Position numbers and translations under genes: made by a program. From positions 1-50,465 of the forward strand of contig NZ_BSTT01000024.1 of NCBI RefSeq assembly GCF_030269685.1: DNA of 50,465 nt, written 5' to 3'. Below the pieces are notes generated by a model, which was not told the DNA's origin, did no database searches, and was given only the letters and a program-made list of their open reading frames with translations. The DNA is from Actinomycetospora sp. NBRC 106378 (lineage in GTDB: Bacteria > Actinomycetota > Actinomycetes > Mycobacteriales > Pseudonocardiaceae). Shown here piece after piece: positions 1-8,866 of the stretch (position 1 is its first letter; each line of letters opens with the position of its first letter).

Positions 1-120
1 CCCTGTCCTGCCCACAGCCGAGCAGGCTGGTCACCACCGTGACCAACCCACCCAGCGGGCCTGCTCAGTGTCCGCGATGTGCTGAGACATCAACTGTCCT
101 CGATGTCCTGAGCACAGACA
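1..120 (-). mobile_element. IS481-like insertion sequence end (remnant or edge)
   Basis: Two imperfect direct repeats, TGTCCGCGATGTGCTG (69-84) and TGTCCTCGATGTCCTG (95-110), lie 26 bp apart and match at 14 of 16 positions. Read on the minus strand the block begins with a TGT tip at 120 and shows repeated GGACA/GACAT words. IS481-family elements commonly end in TGT and carry such tandem words just inside the inverted repeat. The element body would lie left of the window. No transposase is visible here, so this is an inference from end structure only. Confidence 0.4.
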
Positions 121-161
121 CCGTGCTCCGGCACGGAAAAGTACTCACGGGCCGGAGGCAC

Positions 162-1331
162 CTACAGCGCCGCGTACAGCGCCCGCTCGAAGTCCTCGTA
201 GAGGCCCCACGCCTCGGGCGTGATGAACGGCAGTGAGTTGGTGTAGATCGACGCGCAGACGCCGGTCGTGCGGTCGACGATGAAGTGGGTGTTGAACAGG
301 CCGGCCCACGCCCCGGTCCCGGCGCGGCGGGCGCCGGGCACGTCGACGGTGTTGATCAGCAGGCCGTAGCCCCACGTCCAGCCCGGGCCCAGCGTCAGCG
401 AGTCGGTGGTGGCCGGGTCGGCGGTGGCGATCTCCGTCGGCATCGGGGCGCCGTCGAGCTGGTCGGAGAAGGCCGCGTCGACGGTCTCCTGGCGCAGGAT
501 GCGGGCGCCGTCGAGCTCGCCCCCGCGCAGCAGCGCACGCTCGAAACGGATGTAGTCGCGCGGGGTGGAGTGCAGGCCGTGCCCGCCGGCCCACCAGGCC
601 GGGTCGTCGGGCAGGACGTTGCCGATCGAGCCCCAGCTGCCGTCCTCGCCCTTCGCGTGCACCGGCGTCTTGTTCGACTGTCGGGCGTCGTCGAGGGCGA
701 ACATCGTCTCGTCCATCCCGAGCGGGCCGGTGATGTTCTCCTTGACCACGACGTCGAGCGTGGTCCCGGCGACGGCCTCGACGACGCGTCCGAGCCAGTC
801 GGTGTTGATGCCGTACTCGAACCGCGTCCCGGGGTCGGCGACCATCGGCGCCTGGAAGGCGGCCATGTCACCGGGCACCACGTTCGGGATGCCGGTCGTC
901 GCCTCGTAGCGCACCAGGTCCTCGTTCCAGAACCAGTAGGTCAGGCCCGAGGTGTGGGTGATCAGCTGCTTCACCGTCGCCTTGGAGGCCGGCTCGCGCA
1001 GCTTCGGGGTGTCGCCGTCCCAGCCGTCGAGGACCTGGACGCCGGAGAACTCCGAGACGTAGGACTCCACGGGCGCGTTCAGGTCCAGCAGCCCCTTCTC
1101 CATCTGCTGGAGCGCCGCCGTCGTCGCGACCATCTTCGTCATCGACATGATCCGGAAGTGCGTGCTCGTGGAGACGGGCTCGCCGCCGCCCGCGACCCGG
1201 TCGCCCGCCGCGCCCTCGTAGATCACGCCGTCCCGGTCGGCCGCGATCGCGGCGACGTGCGGGACGGCGCCGCTCTCCACGGCGGCGGACAGGATCCGGT
1301 CGATGCCGGAACCGTCGATCGAGTGCGCCAT
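162..1331 (-). CDS. Serine hydrolase, class C beta-lactamase/esterase family
   Basis: The 389-residue product is of typical length for beta-lactamase-related serine hydrolases (EstB and family VIII esterases). It has the SxxK motif S63-M-T-K66, where Ser63 should be the nucleophile and Lys66 the general base. A Tyr173 follows in the FEYGINTDWLG segment, and a GGHGLHST segment lies further on. There is no clear signal peptide, so it is probably cytoplasmic. The ATG at 1331 is preferred over the longer frame because GGAGGT sits 6 nt upstream and the extra N-terminus is arginine-rich and unlike the family. The gene diverges from the alpha/beta hydrolase at 1506. The substrate is unknown; esters or lactones are more likely than beta-lactams. 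Confidence 0.85.
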   Translation of the reverse strand: MAHSIDGSGIDRILSAAVESGAVPHVAAIAADRDGVIYEGAAGDRVAGGGEPVSTSTHFRIMSMTKMVATTAALQQMEKGLLDLNAPVESYVSEFSGVQVLDGWDGDTPKLREPASKATVKQLITHTSGLTYWFWNEDLVRYEATTGIPNVVPGDMAAFQAPMVADPGTRFEYGINTDWLGRVVEAVAGTTLDVVVKENITGPLGMDETMFALDDARQSNKTPVHAKGEDGSWGSIGNVLPDDPAWWAGGHGLHSTPRDYIRFERALLRGGELDGARILRQETVDAAFSDQLDGAPMPTEIATADPATTDSLTLGPGWTWGYGLLINTVDVPGARRAGTGAWAGLFNTHFIVDRTTGVCASIYTNSLPFITPEAWGLYEDFERALYAAL

Positions 1332-1505
1332 GGCAGACCTCCATCTGGTTCGGGGGACACGGCCGTCGCCGCGGCTGGGCGCCAGTGTGGCCCGGACCAC
1401 ACCGGAGGGGAACCTTCCCGACGACGGCCGTCGACCGCTGCGCAGCGTCGACCGCGTGCTACGTTAGTTGCGTGTCAGCGAGCAAGTATCTGAGGAGGTA
1501 GCCCC

Positions 1506-2297
1506 GTGCCCCGCACTCCCCTCGTCCTCGTCCACGGCAACCCCGAGTCCGCCGCCGTCTGGGGACCGCTCATCGGAGAGCTCGACCGGGCCGACGCGGT
1601 CGTCCTCTCCCCGCCGGGCTTCGGCGTCCCGGCACCCCGCGGCTTCGCCCCGTCGGCCACCGCCTACCGGGACTGGCTCGCCGACCAGCTCGAGCTGTTC
1701 CGGGAGCCGGTCGACCTCGTCGGTCACGACTGGGGCGGGATCCACGTCGCCTCCCTGGCCATGAGCCGCCCGGACCTGGTCCGGAGCTGGGCCTCCGACG
1801 CCCTCGGCGTGTTCGCCCCGGACTACCGGTGGCACCCGCGGGCCCAGGTGTGGCAGCAGGAGGGACTCGGTGAGGCCTCCGTGCAGGAGTTCTGGGGCGG
1901 CGACCTCACGCAACGTCTCGCGGTGACCTCGGCACTCGGGATGACCGGGCGTCCGGCCGAGCGGGTCGCGGCGGGCATGGACCCCGAGATGGGCCGCGCG
2001 GTGCTCGCGCTGCTGCGGTCGGCGCGGCAACCGGCCATGGCGGAGGCGGGGCAGCTCCTGCCGGACGCCGCCGCCCGCCCCGGGCTCGCGCTGATCGCGT
2101 TGGACGACGTCGAGCGCGCCAGCGGGACGGTGGTGCAGCACGAGTGGGCGGCGCGACGGTCGGGTGCACGGATCGCCCACCTCGAGGGCGTGGGCCACTG
2201 GTGGCCCGAGGAGTCCCCGGCACCGGTGGCCGAGGCGCTGCAGGCCTTCTGGGCGGAGCTGCCCGACGTCGACCGGCGCTCGGCGGTCCGCGCCTGA
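1506..2297 (+). CDS. Alpha/beta hydrolase with Asp nucleophile (epoxide hydrolase/haloalkane dehalogenase-like)
   Basis: The 263-residue product has the oxyanion motif HGNP (10-13) and a nucleophile elbow GHDWGG with Asp75 where esterases have Ser. Asp at this position is typical of epoxide hydrolases and haloalkane dehalogenases. A candidate acid lies in ALIALDDVE and the His in GVGHWWPEE near the C-terminus, so the triad is complete. The GTG start at 1506 follows a strong AGGAGG at 1493-1498. The gene diverges from the serine hydrolase and is followed by an AraC-type regulator. Family-level assignment is firm; the choice between epoxide, haloalkane or ester substrate cannot be made from sequence. 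Confidence 0.85.
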   Translation: MPRTPLVLVHGNPESAAVWGPLIGELDRADAVVLSPPGFGVPAPRGFAPSATAYRDWLADQLELFREPVDLVGHDWGGIHVASLAMSRPDLVRSWASDALGVFAPDYRWHPRAQVWQQEGLGEASVQEFWGGDLTQRLAVTSALGMTGRPAERVAAGMDPEMGRAVLALLRSARQPAMAEAGQLLPDAAARPGLALIALDDVERASGTVVQHEWAARRSGARIAHLEGVGHWWPEESPAPVAEALQAFWAELPDVDRRSAVRA

Positions 2298-2384
2298 CGT
2301 GGTCGGTCGGACGGCGCGGACGTGTCCTGATCCTTGGGGTCCGTGTCGTTGTGGACGCCGTGGCGGCGGACCACCATCAGCGAC

Positions 2385-3380
2385 GTGGGCAGCGCAGCGG
2401 GCGGGCACCGCGTCGTCGTCGTGGGCTACGCCGGGGCCCTCGGCGTGGAGCTGCTCGCGGTCCGTGACCTGTTCGACCTGGCCTCGGACCTCCAGGTCGG
2501 GGACGGCCGCGACCCGGCGTACCGGGTGGAGATCGCCTCCGTCGACGGCGGGCCGATCGACCTCGGGCGCGGGCTCACCCTCGCGGGCGTCCTGTCCCTG
2601 GGCGCCGACACCGATCCGATCGACACGCTCGTCGTGATCGGCGGGCTGACCGCACCGGCGATCGCAGCGCGGGAACCCGGGCTCGTCGCCGCCGTCGCGG
2701 CGAGCGCGGCGCGCAGCACCCGCGTGGTCTCGGTCTGCACCGGCGCGTTCCTGCTGGCCGCCGCGGGGCTGCTCGACGGCCGCCGCGCGACGACGCACTG
2801 GGGCGCCGCGCAGCGACTCGCCGAGGACCACCCCGCCGTGTCGGTCGAGCCGGACGCGATCTACCTGCGCGACGGCGAGGTGTGGACGTCGGCCGGGGTG
2901 ACCGCCGCGATCGACCTGGTCCTCGCGCTCGTGGAGGAGGACCTCGGGGCCGACCGCGCCGTCGAGGTCGCCCGCCTGGCCGTCGTCTTCCTGCGGCGTC
3001 CCGGCGGACAGAGCCAGTTCAGCGTCCACCTGGACCTCCCCCGGACGCGGCGGCGCCCGGTCCGCGACGTGGCGCACCACGTCCTCGCGCACCCCGGCGC
3101 CGACCTGTCCCTCGCCGCGCTCGCGGACCACGTCAACCTCAGCCCGCGCCACCTCGCCCGGCTCTTCCGCGCGGAGGTCGGGGTGTCCCTCGGCCACTAC
3201 GTCGACCGCGTCCGGCTCGACGCCGCCCGTCGGGCCGTCGAGGCCGGCGACCGCCCGCTGGCCGCGGTGGCCGCCGAGACCGGGCTCGGCACGGCGGAGA
3301 ACCTCCGACGCGTGTTCGTCGCGACGCTCGGCGTCGCGCCGGCGGACTACCGCCGGCGCTTCGGCGCGCCGACCTCCTGA
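2385..3380 (+). CDS. GlxA-type AraC regulator with DJ-1/PfpI domain
   Basis: An N-terminal DJ-1/PfpI (GATase1-like) domain spans about the first 190 residues and includes the nucleophile-elbow cysteine in VCTGAFLLA. A C-terminal double helix-turn-helix of the AraC type spans roughly the last 100 residues, ending with LGVAPADYRRRF, the usual AraC terminus. This is the architecture of GlxA-family transcription factors. A TTG at 2334 would extend the protein by 17 residues, but the conserved domain starts just after the GTG at 2385, so I use that. It probably regulates one of the neighbouring hydrolase genes; the effector is unknown. Confidence 0.8.
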   Translation: MGSAAGGHRVVVVGYAGALGVELLAVRDLFDLASDLQVGDGRDPAYRVEIASVDGGPIDLGRGLTLAGVLSLGADTDPIDTLVVIGGLTAPAIAAREPGLVAAVAASAARSTRVVSVCTGAFLLAAAGLLDGRRATTHWGAAQRLAEDHPAVSVEPDAIYLRDGEVWTSAGVTAAIDLVLALVEEDLGADRAVEVARLAVVFLRRPGGQSQFSVHLDLPRTRRRPVRDVAHHVLAHPGADLSLAALADHVNLSPRHLARLFRAEVGVSLGHYVDRVRLDAARRAVEAGDRPLAAVAAETGLGTAENLRRVFVATLGVAPADYRRRFGAPTS

Positions 3381-3427
3381 CCCGTCCCGACCCGTTCATG
3401 CGTCACGATCCCCGAGGAGCACGACCG

Positions 3428-4180
3428 ATGGCCGCACCAGCCGGGATCGACCACACGTGGGCCGAGGCCACCGGGGGCAACCTCGACGGAGCCCGGAAGC
3501 GGGCCCTGTTCGCGCCCCTCGCGCGGACGGTGGCGCGCTACCCGGGGCTGCGCCTGCGGCTCGCCCTCGGCCGGCGTGGCGCGGGCGGGATCGACCTGGG
3601 CGAGGTCCGCTTCCCGGACACCCGCCTCGCCCGCGACGCGCAGGACACCGCCCGGTCCGACCTCGACGCCTTCCTGCTCGAGCACTCCTACCGGACCTAC
3701 CTGTTCGCCCTCGCCCTCGCCCGGCTCGACGCGGTCGACGTCGACGAGGAGCTCGCCTTCGTCGCCTCGATGCTGCACGACCTCGACCTCGGTCGACCCA
3801 CGCCCGGTCGGTGCTTCGCCGTCGTCGGCGCGCAGCGCGCGGAGGAGTTCGCCCGGGCCCGTGACGCCCCGCCGGAGCGGGCGCGTCGGATCGCCGCGGA
3901 GATCAGCGGGCACGTCACCGTCGGCGGCTACGAGGATCTGCGCTCCGAGGGCGGCTTCGCCGGCGCCGGTGCGGTGTGCGACCTCCTGGGGCTGCGGCTC
4001 GACGAGCTCGCCCCGGAGTGGGTGTCGGACGTGCTGCGGACTCATCCGCGGGACCACTTCAAGCGCGACCTGGTCGCGGCCTGGCGCGCGGAGGGCCGCG
4101 CGGTCCCCGACGGGCGCGTCCGGTGGCTCACCCGCTACGGGATGGTGCCGATCCTCATCCACATCGCCCCGCTGCCCTGA
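3428..4180 (+). CDS. HD-domain protein (cyanamide hydratase-like subgroup)
   Basis: The 250-residue product carries the HD-superfamily metal-binding pattern: His86 in LEHSYRTYLFA, the His117-Asp118 doublet in SMLHDLDLG, a later His in ISGHVTVGG and an Asp in VCDLLGL. The HSxRxYxFA arrangement resembles the cyanamide hydratase/DDI2-type HD proteins and their bacterial relatives, mostly of unknown substrate. The ATG at 3428 follows GAGGAG at 3413-3418. It is convergent with the hydrolase at 4202-4954, with only 21 bp between. It is a metal-dependent hydrolase or lyase by family; no specific reaction is supported. Confidence 0.75.
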   Translation: MAAPAGIDHTWAEATGGNLDGARKRALFAPLARTVARYPGLRLRLALGRRGAGGIDLGEVRFPDTRLARDAQDTARSDLDAFLLEHSYRTYLFALALARLDAVDVDEELAFVASMLHDLDLGRPTPGRCFAVVGAQRAEEFARARDAPPERARRIAAEISGHVTVGGYEDLRSEGGFAGAGAVCDLLGLRLDELAPEWVSDVLRTHPRDHFKRDLVAAWRAEGRAVPDGRVRWLTRYGMVPILIHIAPLP

Positions 4181-4201
4181 CCCGACGTCCCCGGGGGCAC
4201 C

Positions 4202-4954
4202 TCACCGCACCAGGGGCGCGACGACCTCCGGGTGTTCGAGCGCCAGGAGCGAGCGGGCACGCGGGACGAGGTGGAAGCTCGCCGTCGGGATGGCATCGGC
4301 CATGGCGCGCCCGTGCTCCGGCTTCGCCCCGTGGTCGTCCTCGCCGACGACGACCTCGGCGGGCATCGTCAGCCGCGGCAGCTCCGCGAGGTCATCCACC
4401 TCGGCCACCCGCGCGAGGCCGTCCGCCCACGACAGGACCGGGGTGCTCTCGACCCGCGTGCGGGCGTACTGCACCGCCGACCCGTTGCGCGCGAGCTGCG
4501 CCGGGGTGAACCAGCGGGTGATCGAGACGTCGGCGACGGCGGTGTCCCGGCGCAGGGCCTCGGACAGGTTCGCGAACAGCGGCGAGGGCGAGGCCCGGGG
4601 CGCGAGCAGCGACAGCCGCCGGGTCCGGTCGGGGTGGTCGAGCGCGAAGCGCTGTCCGACGACGGCGCCCAGCGAGTGGCCGACGACGTGCGCCGCCGGC
4701 ACCTCGAGGAGGTCGAGCAGCTCGACGAGGTCCCGCACCATGCAGGCCGTGGGGGGCACGGGGGCGTCGGCGGCGGCGCCGTGGCCCGGCAGGTCGTAGC
4801 GGACGACCCGACGGGTCCCGTGCAGGGCCAGGGCGAGTCCGGACCAGTAGTCCAGGTCGAACGGGGTGGCGTGCACCAGCACGACGACCGGGCCCGAGCC
4901 CTGGTCCACCAGGCGCGTCGGGACGCCACCGAGCACGACCGTCCGTTCACCCAT
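4202..4954 (-). CDS. Alpha/beta hydrolase, Ser-type, lacking the usual His
   Basis: The 250-residue protein has the elbow GHSLGA with Ser94 and a plausible acid in VVVGEDDHG (about 202-209). Where the family shows a Gly-His pair before LLLEHPE, this protein reads VPRARSLLALEHPE (230-243). The canonical catalytic His is therefore replaced or deleted, and only non-canonical His228 and His241 are nearby. The ATG at 4954 is chosen over an upstream in-frame ATG because a GGGGGAT ribosome site lies just before it. It is 63 bp downstream of the GntR gene on the same strand and may be co-transcribed. It is either catalytically altered or uses a different base. Confidence 0.8.
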   Translation of the reverse strand: MGERTVVLGGVPTRLVDQGSGPVVVLVHATPFDLDYWSGLALALHGTRRVVRYDLPGHGAAADAPVPPTACMVRDLVELLDLLEVPAAHVVGHSLGAVVGQRFALDHPDRTRRLSLLAPRASPSPLFANLSEALRRDTAVADVSITRWFTPAQLARNGSAVQYARTRVESTPVLSWADGLARVAEVDDLAELPRLTMPAEVVVGEDDHGAKPEHGRAMADAIPTASFHLVPRARSLLALEHPEVVAPLVR

Positions 4955-5017
4955 GGCGAAGATCCCCCCTGGGGACGACCCTACCCAGCTCGCCGGATCG
5001 CGGACGCGCGGCACGAC

Positions 5018-5773
5018 CTACTCCACCGCCATCGCCGCGCCCGCCCCGAGATCGAGCTCGAAGGAGTAGCGCGAGGCCCGGTAGAGGTGCGCCCCGAACT
5101 CGACGAGGCGCCCCTGGTCGTCCCACGCGGTGCGGGTCATGGTCAGCAGCGGCGCCCCGCGCGGCTCGTCGAGCAGCGCCGCCTCGGCCGTCGTCGCCGC
5201 CCGGGCGCCGACCACCTGCGTCGCGGTGACCGGCACGCACCCCGCCTCCCGGAGCAGCTCGTAAAGGCCCCGGTCGCGCAGCATCGCCGTGTCGAGGGCG
5301 AGCACGGAGCGGGGCACGACGTTGGTCATCAGCGCCAACGGTTCGTCGCCCGCGAAGCGCAGCCGCTCGAGCATCGTCACCGCGGTCCCCTCGACGATGC
5401 CCGAGCGCGCGGCCACGTCCGCGGACGCCGGCCCGACGTCGAGACTCCGTACCTCGGTCCGCGGGGCACCGCCGTGGCGGGCCAGGTCGTCGAACAGGCT
5501 GGTGAGCTCCACCTTCCGACGCACCGACGGCGCGACCACCCTCACCCCGGCACCGCGACGGCGGACCAGCACGCCCTGCTCCACGAGGTGCGACACGGCC
5601 CGCCGCACGGTGGGCCGCGACACCCGCAGGCGCGTCGCGAGGTCGGCCTCGTTCGGCAGCCTGCCCCCCGGGGGGAGATCACCGTCGGCGATCATCTGCT
5701 GCAGATGGAGGGCGGCCTGGAAGTAGAGCGGCACCGGACTACTCCGAACGGGCGGCGTAGCGCGAGACTCCAT
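5018..5773 (-). CDS. GntR/HutC-family regulator with UTRA domain (IolR-like)
   Basis: This 251-residue regulator has an N-terminal winged helix, including LPNEADLATRLRVSRPTVR. A C-terminal UTRA ligand domain follows, with MLERLRFAGDEPLALMTN near the middle and LVEFGAHLYRASRYSFEL at the end. It is a clear paralogue of the regulator at 31967-32722, which has the same length and shares the LVRRRG-G, LxxDEPLAxMTN and HLYRAxRY motifs. It diverges from the ABC transporter operon at 5928. A TGTCCAAACA site and a -35-like TTGACC lie in the 154 bp between them. By position and paralogy it should respond to an inositol-type metabolite. Confidence 0.85.
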   Translation of the reverse strand: MESRATPPVRSSPVPLYFQAALHLQQMIADGDLPPGGRLPNEADLATRLRVSRPTVRRAVSHLVEQGVLVRRRGAGVRVVAPSVRRKVELTSLFDDLARHGGAPRTEVRSLDVGPASADVAARSGIVEGTAVTMLERLRFAGDEPLALMTNVVPRSVLALDTAMLRDRGLYELLREAGCVPVTATQVVGARAATTAEAALLDEPRGAPLLTMTRTAWDDQGRLVEFGAHLYRASRYSFELDLGAGAAMAVE

Positions 5774-5800
5774 GTCACTCCCGGAACCCTCGTCGGCACT

Positions 5801-5845
5801 ATGTCCAAACAAAGTATTGACCTGACGAGTGATGGAGCGTACTCC
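5801..5845 (+). promoter_or_regulatory. Promoter and IolR-like operator of the ABC transporter operon
   Basis: TGTCCAAACA (5802-5811) fits the pattern TGT-N4-ACA seen at four other promoters in this region. It is followed by AAGTA and TTGACC (5817-5822). A possible -10, TACTCC, lies at 5840-5845 after a 17-bp spacer. The 12 bases CAAAGTATTGAC are shared with the iolC promoter. Downstream, GTGATGGAG and CTCCTATCAC form an imperfect inverted repeat (5829-5850) that could be a second binding site. Binding is inferred. Confidence 0.6.
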
Positions 5846-5927
5846 TATCACCGTGGTCGGGGTCACTCCCCGCACGTTCCGCCGCCGGACCCCGCCGACG
5901 GCGTCGCACAGAGAGAACTGATGCTCG

Positions 5928-6899
5928 ATGAGGAGTATTCGGAGGGTGCTGGCCGTCGCGGCCGCCGCCGCCGTCGCGCTCACCTTCACCGCCTGTTCCA
6001 GCCAGGGCGGCGCGCAGAACCAGGGCCAGGCGACCAGCCAGCGGTTCACCATCGCGATGATCACCCACGAGGCGCCGGGTGACTCCTTCTGGGACAAGAT
6101 TCGCGCCGGCGCCCAGCAGGCGGCGACCGAGCTCAACGTCGACCTGAAGTACTCGAACAACAACGACGGCGGGCAGCAGGCCACCCTCGTCCAGAACGCG
6201 ATCGACTCCAAGGTCAACGGCATCGCGGTCACGCTGTCCTACCCCGACCAGGTGGGGCCCGTCGCGCTGAAGGCCGCGCAGGCCGGTATCCCGGTCGTCG
6301 GGTTCAACCAGGGCATCGACAACTACACGAAGTACGGCCTGAAGATGTACTTCGGTTCCGACGAGACCCTCGCCGGGCAGAGTGCGGGCCAGCGCCTCAC
6401 CCAGCTCAACCCGGGCGGCAAGGCCCTCTGCGTCATCCAGGAGCAGGGCTCGGTCGCGCTCGAGACCCGCTGCGCCGGCGTGAAGCAGGCCTACGCCAAC
6501 ACCGAGAACCTGCAGGTCAACGGCACCGACCTGCCGTCGGTGCAGCAGACCATCCAGGCCAAGCTGCAGCAGGACCCGACCATCACCGACGTCGTCACCC
6601 TCGGCGCCCCGGTCGCCCTCGCCGCCATGCAGGCCAAGCAGGCCGCCGCGAGCCAGGCCAAGATCGTCACCTTCGACCTCAACGCCGATGTGGCCAAGGC
6701 GATCCAGTCCGACCAGATCGCCTTCTCCGTCGACCAGCAGCCCTACGTCCAGGGCTACATGGCCGTGCAGGCGCTCTGGCTGAACCTGTCGAACGGCAAC
6801 GACCTCGGCGGCGGCAAGCCGGTGCTGACCGGCCCGTCGTTCGTCGACGCCAGCAACATCGGCCCGATCACGCAGTACGCGGAGAAGAACACCCGCTGA
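5928..6899 (+). CDS. Sugar ABC transporter substrate-binding lipoprotein
   Basis: The 323-residue product begins with a lipoprotein signal: MRSIRR, a hydrophobic alanine/valine stretch and a lipobox ending at Cys23 (TFTAC). It should be anchored outside the membrane. The mature part is a type I periplasmic-binding fold of the ribose/inositol class, with the opening strand ITHEAPGDSFWDKIRAGAQQ, then GIPVVGFNQGID, and the hinge segment SDQIAFSVDQQPYVQGYMA typical of RbsB/IbpA-like proteins. It is the first gene of the operon SBP, permease, ATPase, dehydrogenase. A strong hairpin follows at 6905-6937. The ligand is probably an inositol or a related polyol, judged from context only. Confidence 0.88.
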   Translation: MRSIRRVLAVAAAAAVALTFTACSSQGGAQNQGQATSQRFTIAMITHEAPGDSFWDKIRAGAQQAATELNVDLKYSNNNDGGQQATLVQNAIDSKVNGIAVTLSYPDQVGPVALKAAQAGIPVVGFNQGIDNYTKYGLKMYFGSDETLAGQSAGQRLTQLNPGGKALCVIQEQGSVALETRCAGVKQAYANTENLQVNGTDLPSVQQTIQAKLQQDPTITDVVTLGAPVALAAMQAKQAAASQAKIVTFDLNADVAKAIQSDQIAFSVDQQPYVQGYMAVQALWLNLSNGNDLGGGKPVLTGPSFVDASNIGPITQYAEKNTR

Positions 6900-6904
6900 T
6901 CCAC

Positions 6905-6937
6905 CCGGCGCCGGTCCGGCCCCCGGACCGGCGCCGG
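6905..6937 (+). terminator. Intercistronic hairpin after the binding-protein gene
   Basis: CCGGCGCCGGTCCGG (6905-6919) pairs perfectly with 6923-6937 around a three-base loop. There is no T tract, and the same operon continues at 6979. Such hairpins after binding-protein genes usually stabilise the upstream mRNA or partly terminate, giving more binding protein than permease. Confidence 0.6.
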
Positions 6938-6978
6938 TCCCCCGTCGTCATGCAGCCCAGTCCCCTTGGAGCCCAGCG

Positions 6979-8043
6979 ATGAGCACCCCCGTCGCGACCC
7001 AGTCCCCGCCCACCCCGAGCAGCCCGGACGGACCGGTCCGCGTGGAGCGCTCGCTGGGCGCCCGCGTCCTCGGCCGCCCGGAGATCGGCGCGTTCGCGGC
7101 GGCGGTGGTCATCTTCGTCTTCTTCTTCGTCATCGCCCCGCCCTTCCGCACGCCCGAGGCCCTCTCGACGATCCTGTACTCGGCCTCCACGATCGGCATC
7201 GTCGCTCTCGGCGTCGCCCTGCTGATGATCGGCGGCGAGTTCGACCTGTCGTCGGGCGTGGCGGTCACCACGAGCGCCCTGGCCTCGGCGATGCTCTCCT
7301 ACCAGCTCTCGCTCAACGTCTGGGTCGGCGTGATCGTCAGCCTGGTCATCTCGCTCGCGATCGGCGCCCTGAACGGCTGGCTGCTGGTCAAGACCAAGCT
7401 CCCGAGCTTCCTCATCACCCTCTCGACGTTCTTCGTCCTGCAGGGCGTGAACCTCGGCGTCACGAAGCTCGTCACGGGCACCGTCGCCACCACGAACATC
7501 AACCAGCTCGACGGGTTCGCGTCCGCCCGCACGATCTTCGCGGGCGACATCCCGCTCGGGTTCATGACGCTCAAGGCGTCGGTGATCTGGTGGCTCGTGT
7601 TCGTCGCCGTCGCCACCTGGATCCTGCTCCGCACCCGCACCGGCAACTGGATCTTCGCGGTCGGCGGCAACCAGGACTCCGCCCGCGCGGTCGGTGTCCC
7701 GGTCGCTAAGGTCAAGATCGGCCTGTTCATGGGCGTCGCGTTCATGGCCTGGTTCCTCGGCCAGCACCTGCTGATGAACTTCTCGACGGTGCAGGCGGGC
7801 CTCGGCGTCGGCAACGAGCTGATCTACATCGTCGCGGCCGTCGTCGGCGGCGCGCTGCTCACCGGTGGGTTCGGCTCCGCCATCGGCGCCGCCATCGGCG
7901 CGTTCATCTTCGGGATGACGACGCAGGGCATCGTCTACGCCGGCTGGGACCCGAACTGGTTCAAGACCTTCCTCGGCGTGATGCTCCTGCTCGCCGTGCT
8001 CGTGAACCTGTACATCAAGAACTCCGCCTCGAAGCGCAAGTGA
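6979..8043 (+). CDS. Sugar ABC transporter permease (RbsC family)
   Basis: The 354-residue membrane protein has a polar N-terminal tail of about 35 residues and then a series of hydrophobic segments typical of the RbsC/YtfT-type permease family. The motif [16 protein letters not shown] matches the conserved GGIDLSVG region of these permeases, and [19 protein letters not shown] matches the late conserved loop. It lies between the binding protein and the ATPase and forms the membrane channel of the importer. The start ATG at 6979 follows GGAG at 6968-6971. Family-level call is firm; substrate is inferred only from the inositol context. Confidence 0.88.
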   Translation: MSTPVATQSPPTPSSPDGPVRVERSLGARVLGRPEIGAFAAAVVIFVFFFVIAPPFRTPEALSTILYSASTIGIVALGVALLMIGGEFDLSSGVAVTTSALASAMLSYQLSLNVWVGVIVSLVISLAIGALNGWLLVKTKLPSFLITLSTFFVLQGVNLGVTKLVTGTVATTNINQLDGFASARTIFAGDIPLGFMTLKASVIWWLVFVAVATWILLRTRTGNWIFAVGGNQDSARAVGVPVAKVKIGLFMGVAFMAWFLGQHLLMNFSTVQAGLGVGNELIYIVAAVVGGALLTGGFGSAIGAAIGAFIFGMTTQGIVYAGWDPNWFKTFLGVMLLLAVLVNLYIKNSASKRK

Positions 8044-8050
8044 GGGCGTC

Positions 8051-8862
<812 letters not shown>

Positions 8863-8866
<4 letters not shown>

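Noticed and set aside
39..236. Short plus-strand frame at the left edge
   Set aside because: It spans the IS-end repeats and the 3' end of the serine hydrolase, has no ribosome site and no recognisable motif.
162..1331. Calling the serine hydrolase an antibiotic-resistance beta-lactamase
   Set aside because: It has the SxxK motif, but there is no export signal and no clear KTG motif in the expected place. Esterase-type relatives are more likely.
1464..3197. Long minus-strand open frame opposite the epoxide hydrolase-like and AraC genes
   Set aside because: Composition is typical of antisense high-GC frames, and both plus-strand genes have intact motifs and ribosome sites.
3428..4180. Calling the HD protein a cyanamide hydratase
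   Set aside because: The HD pattern fits the wider family, but nothing in sequence or context supports cyanamide as substrate.
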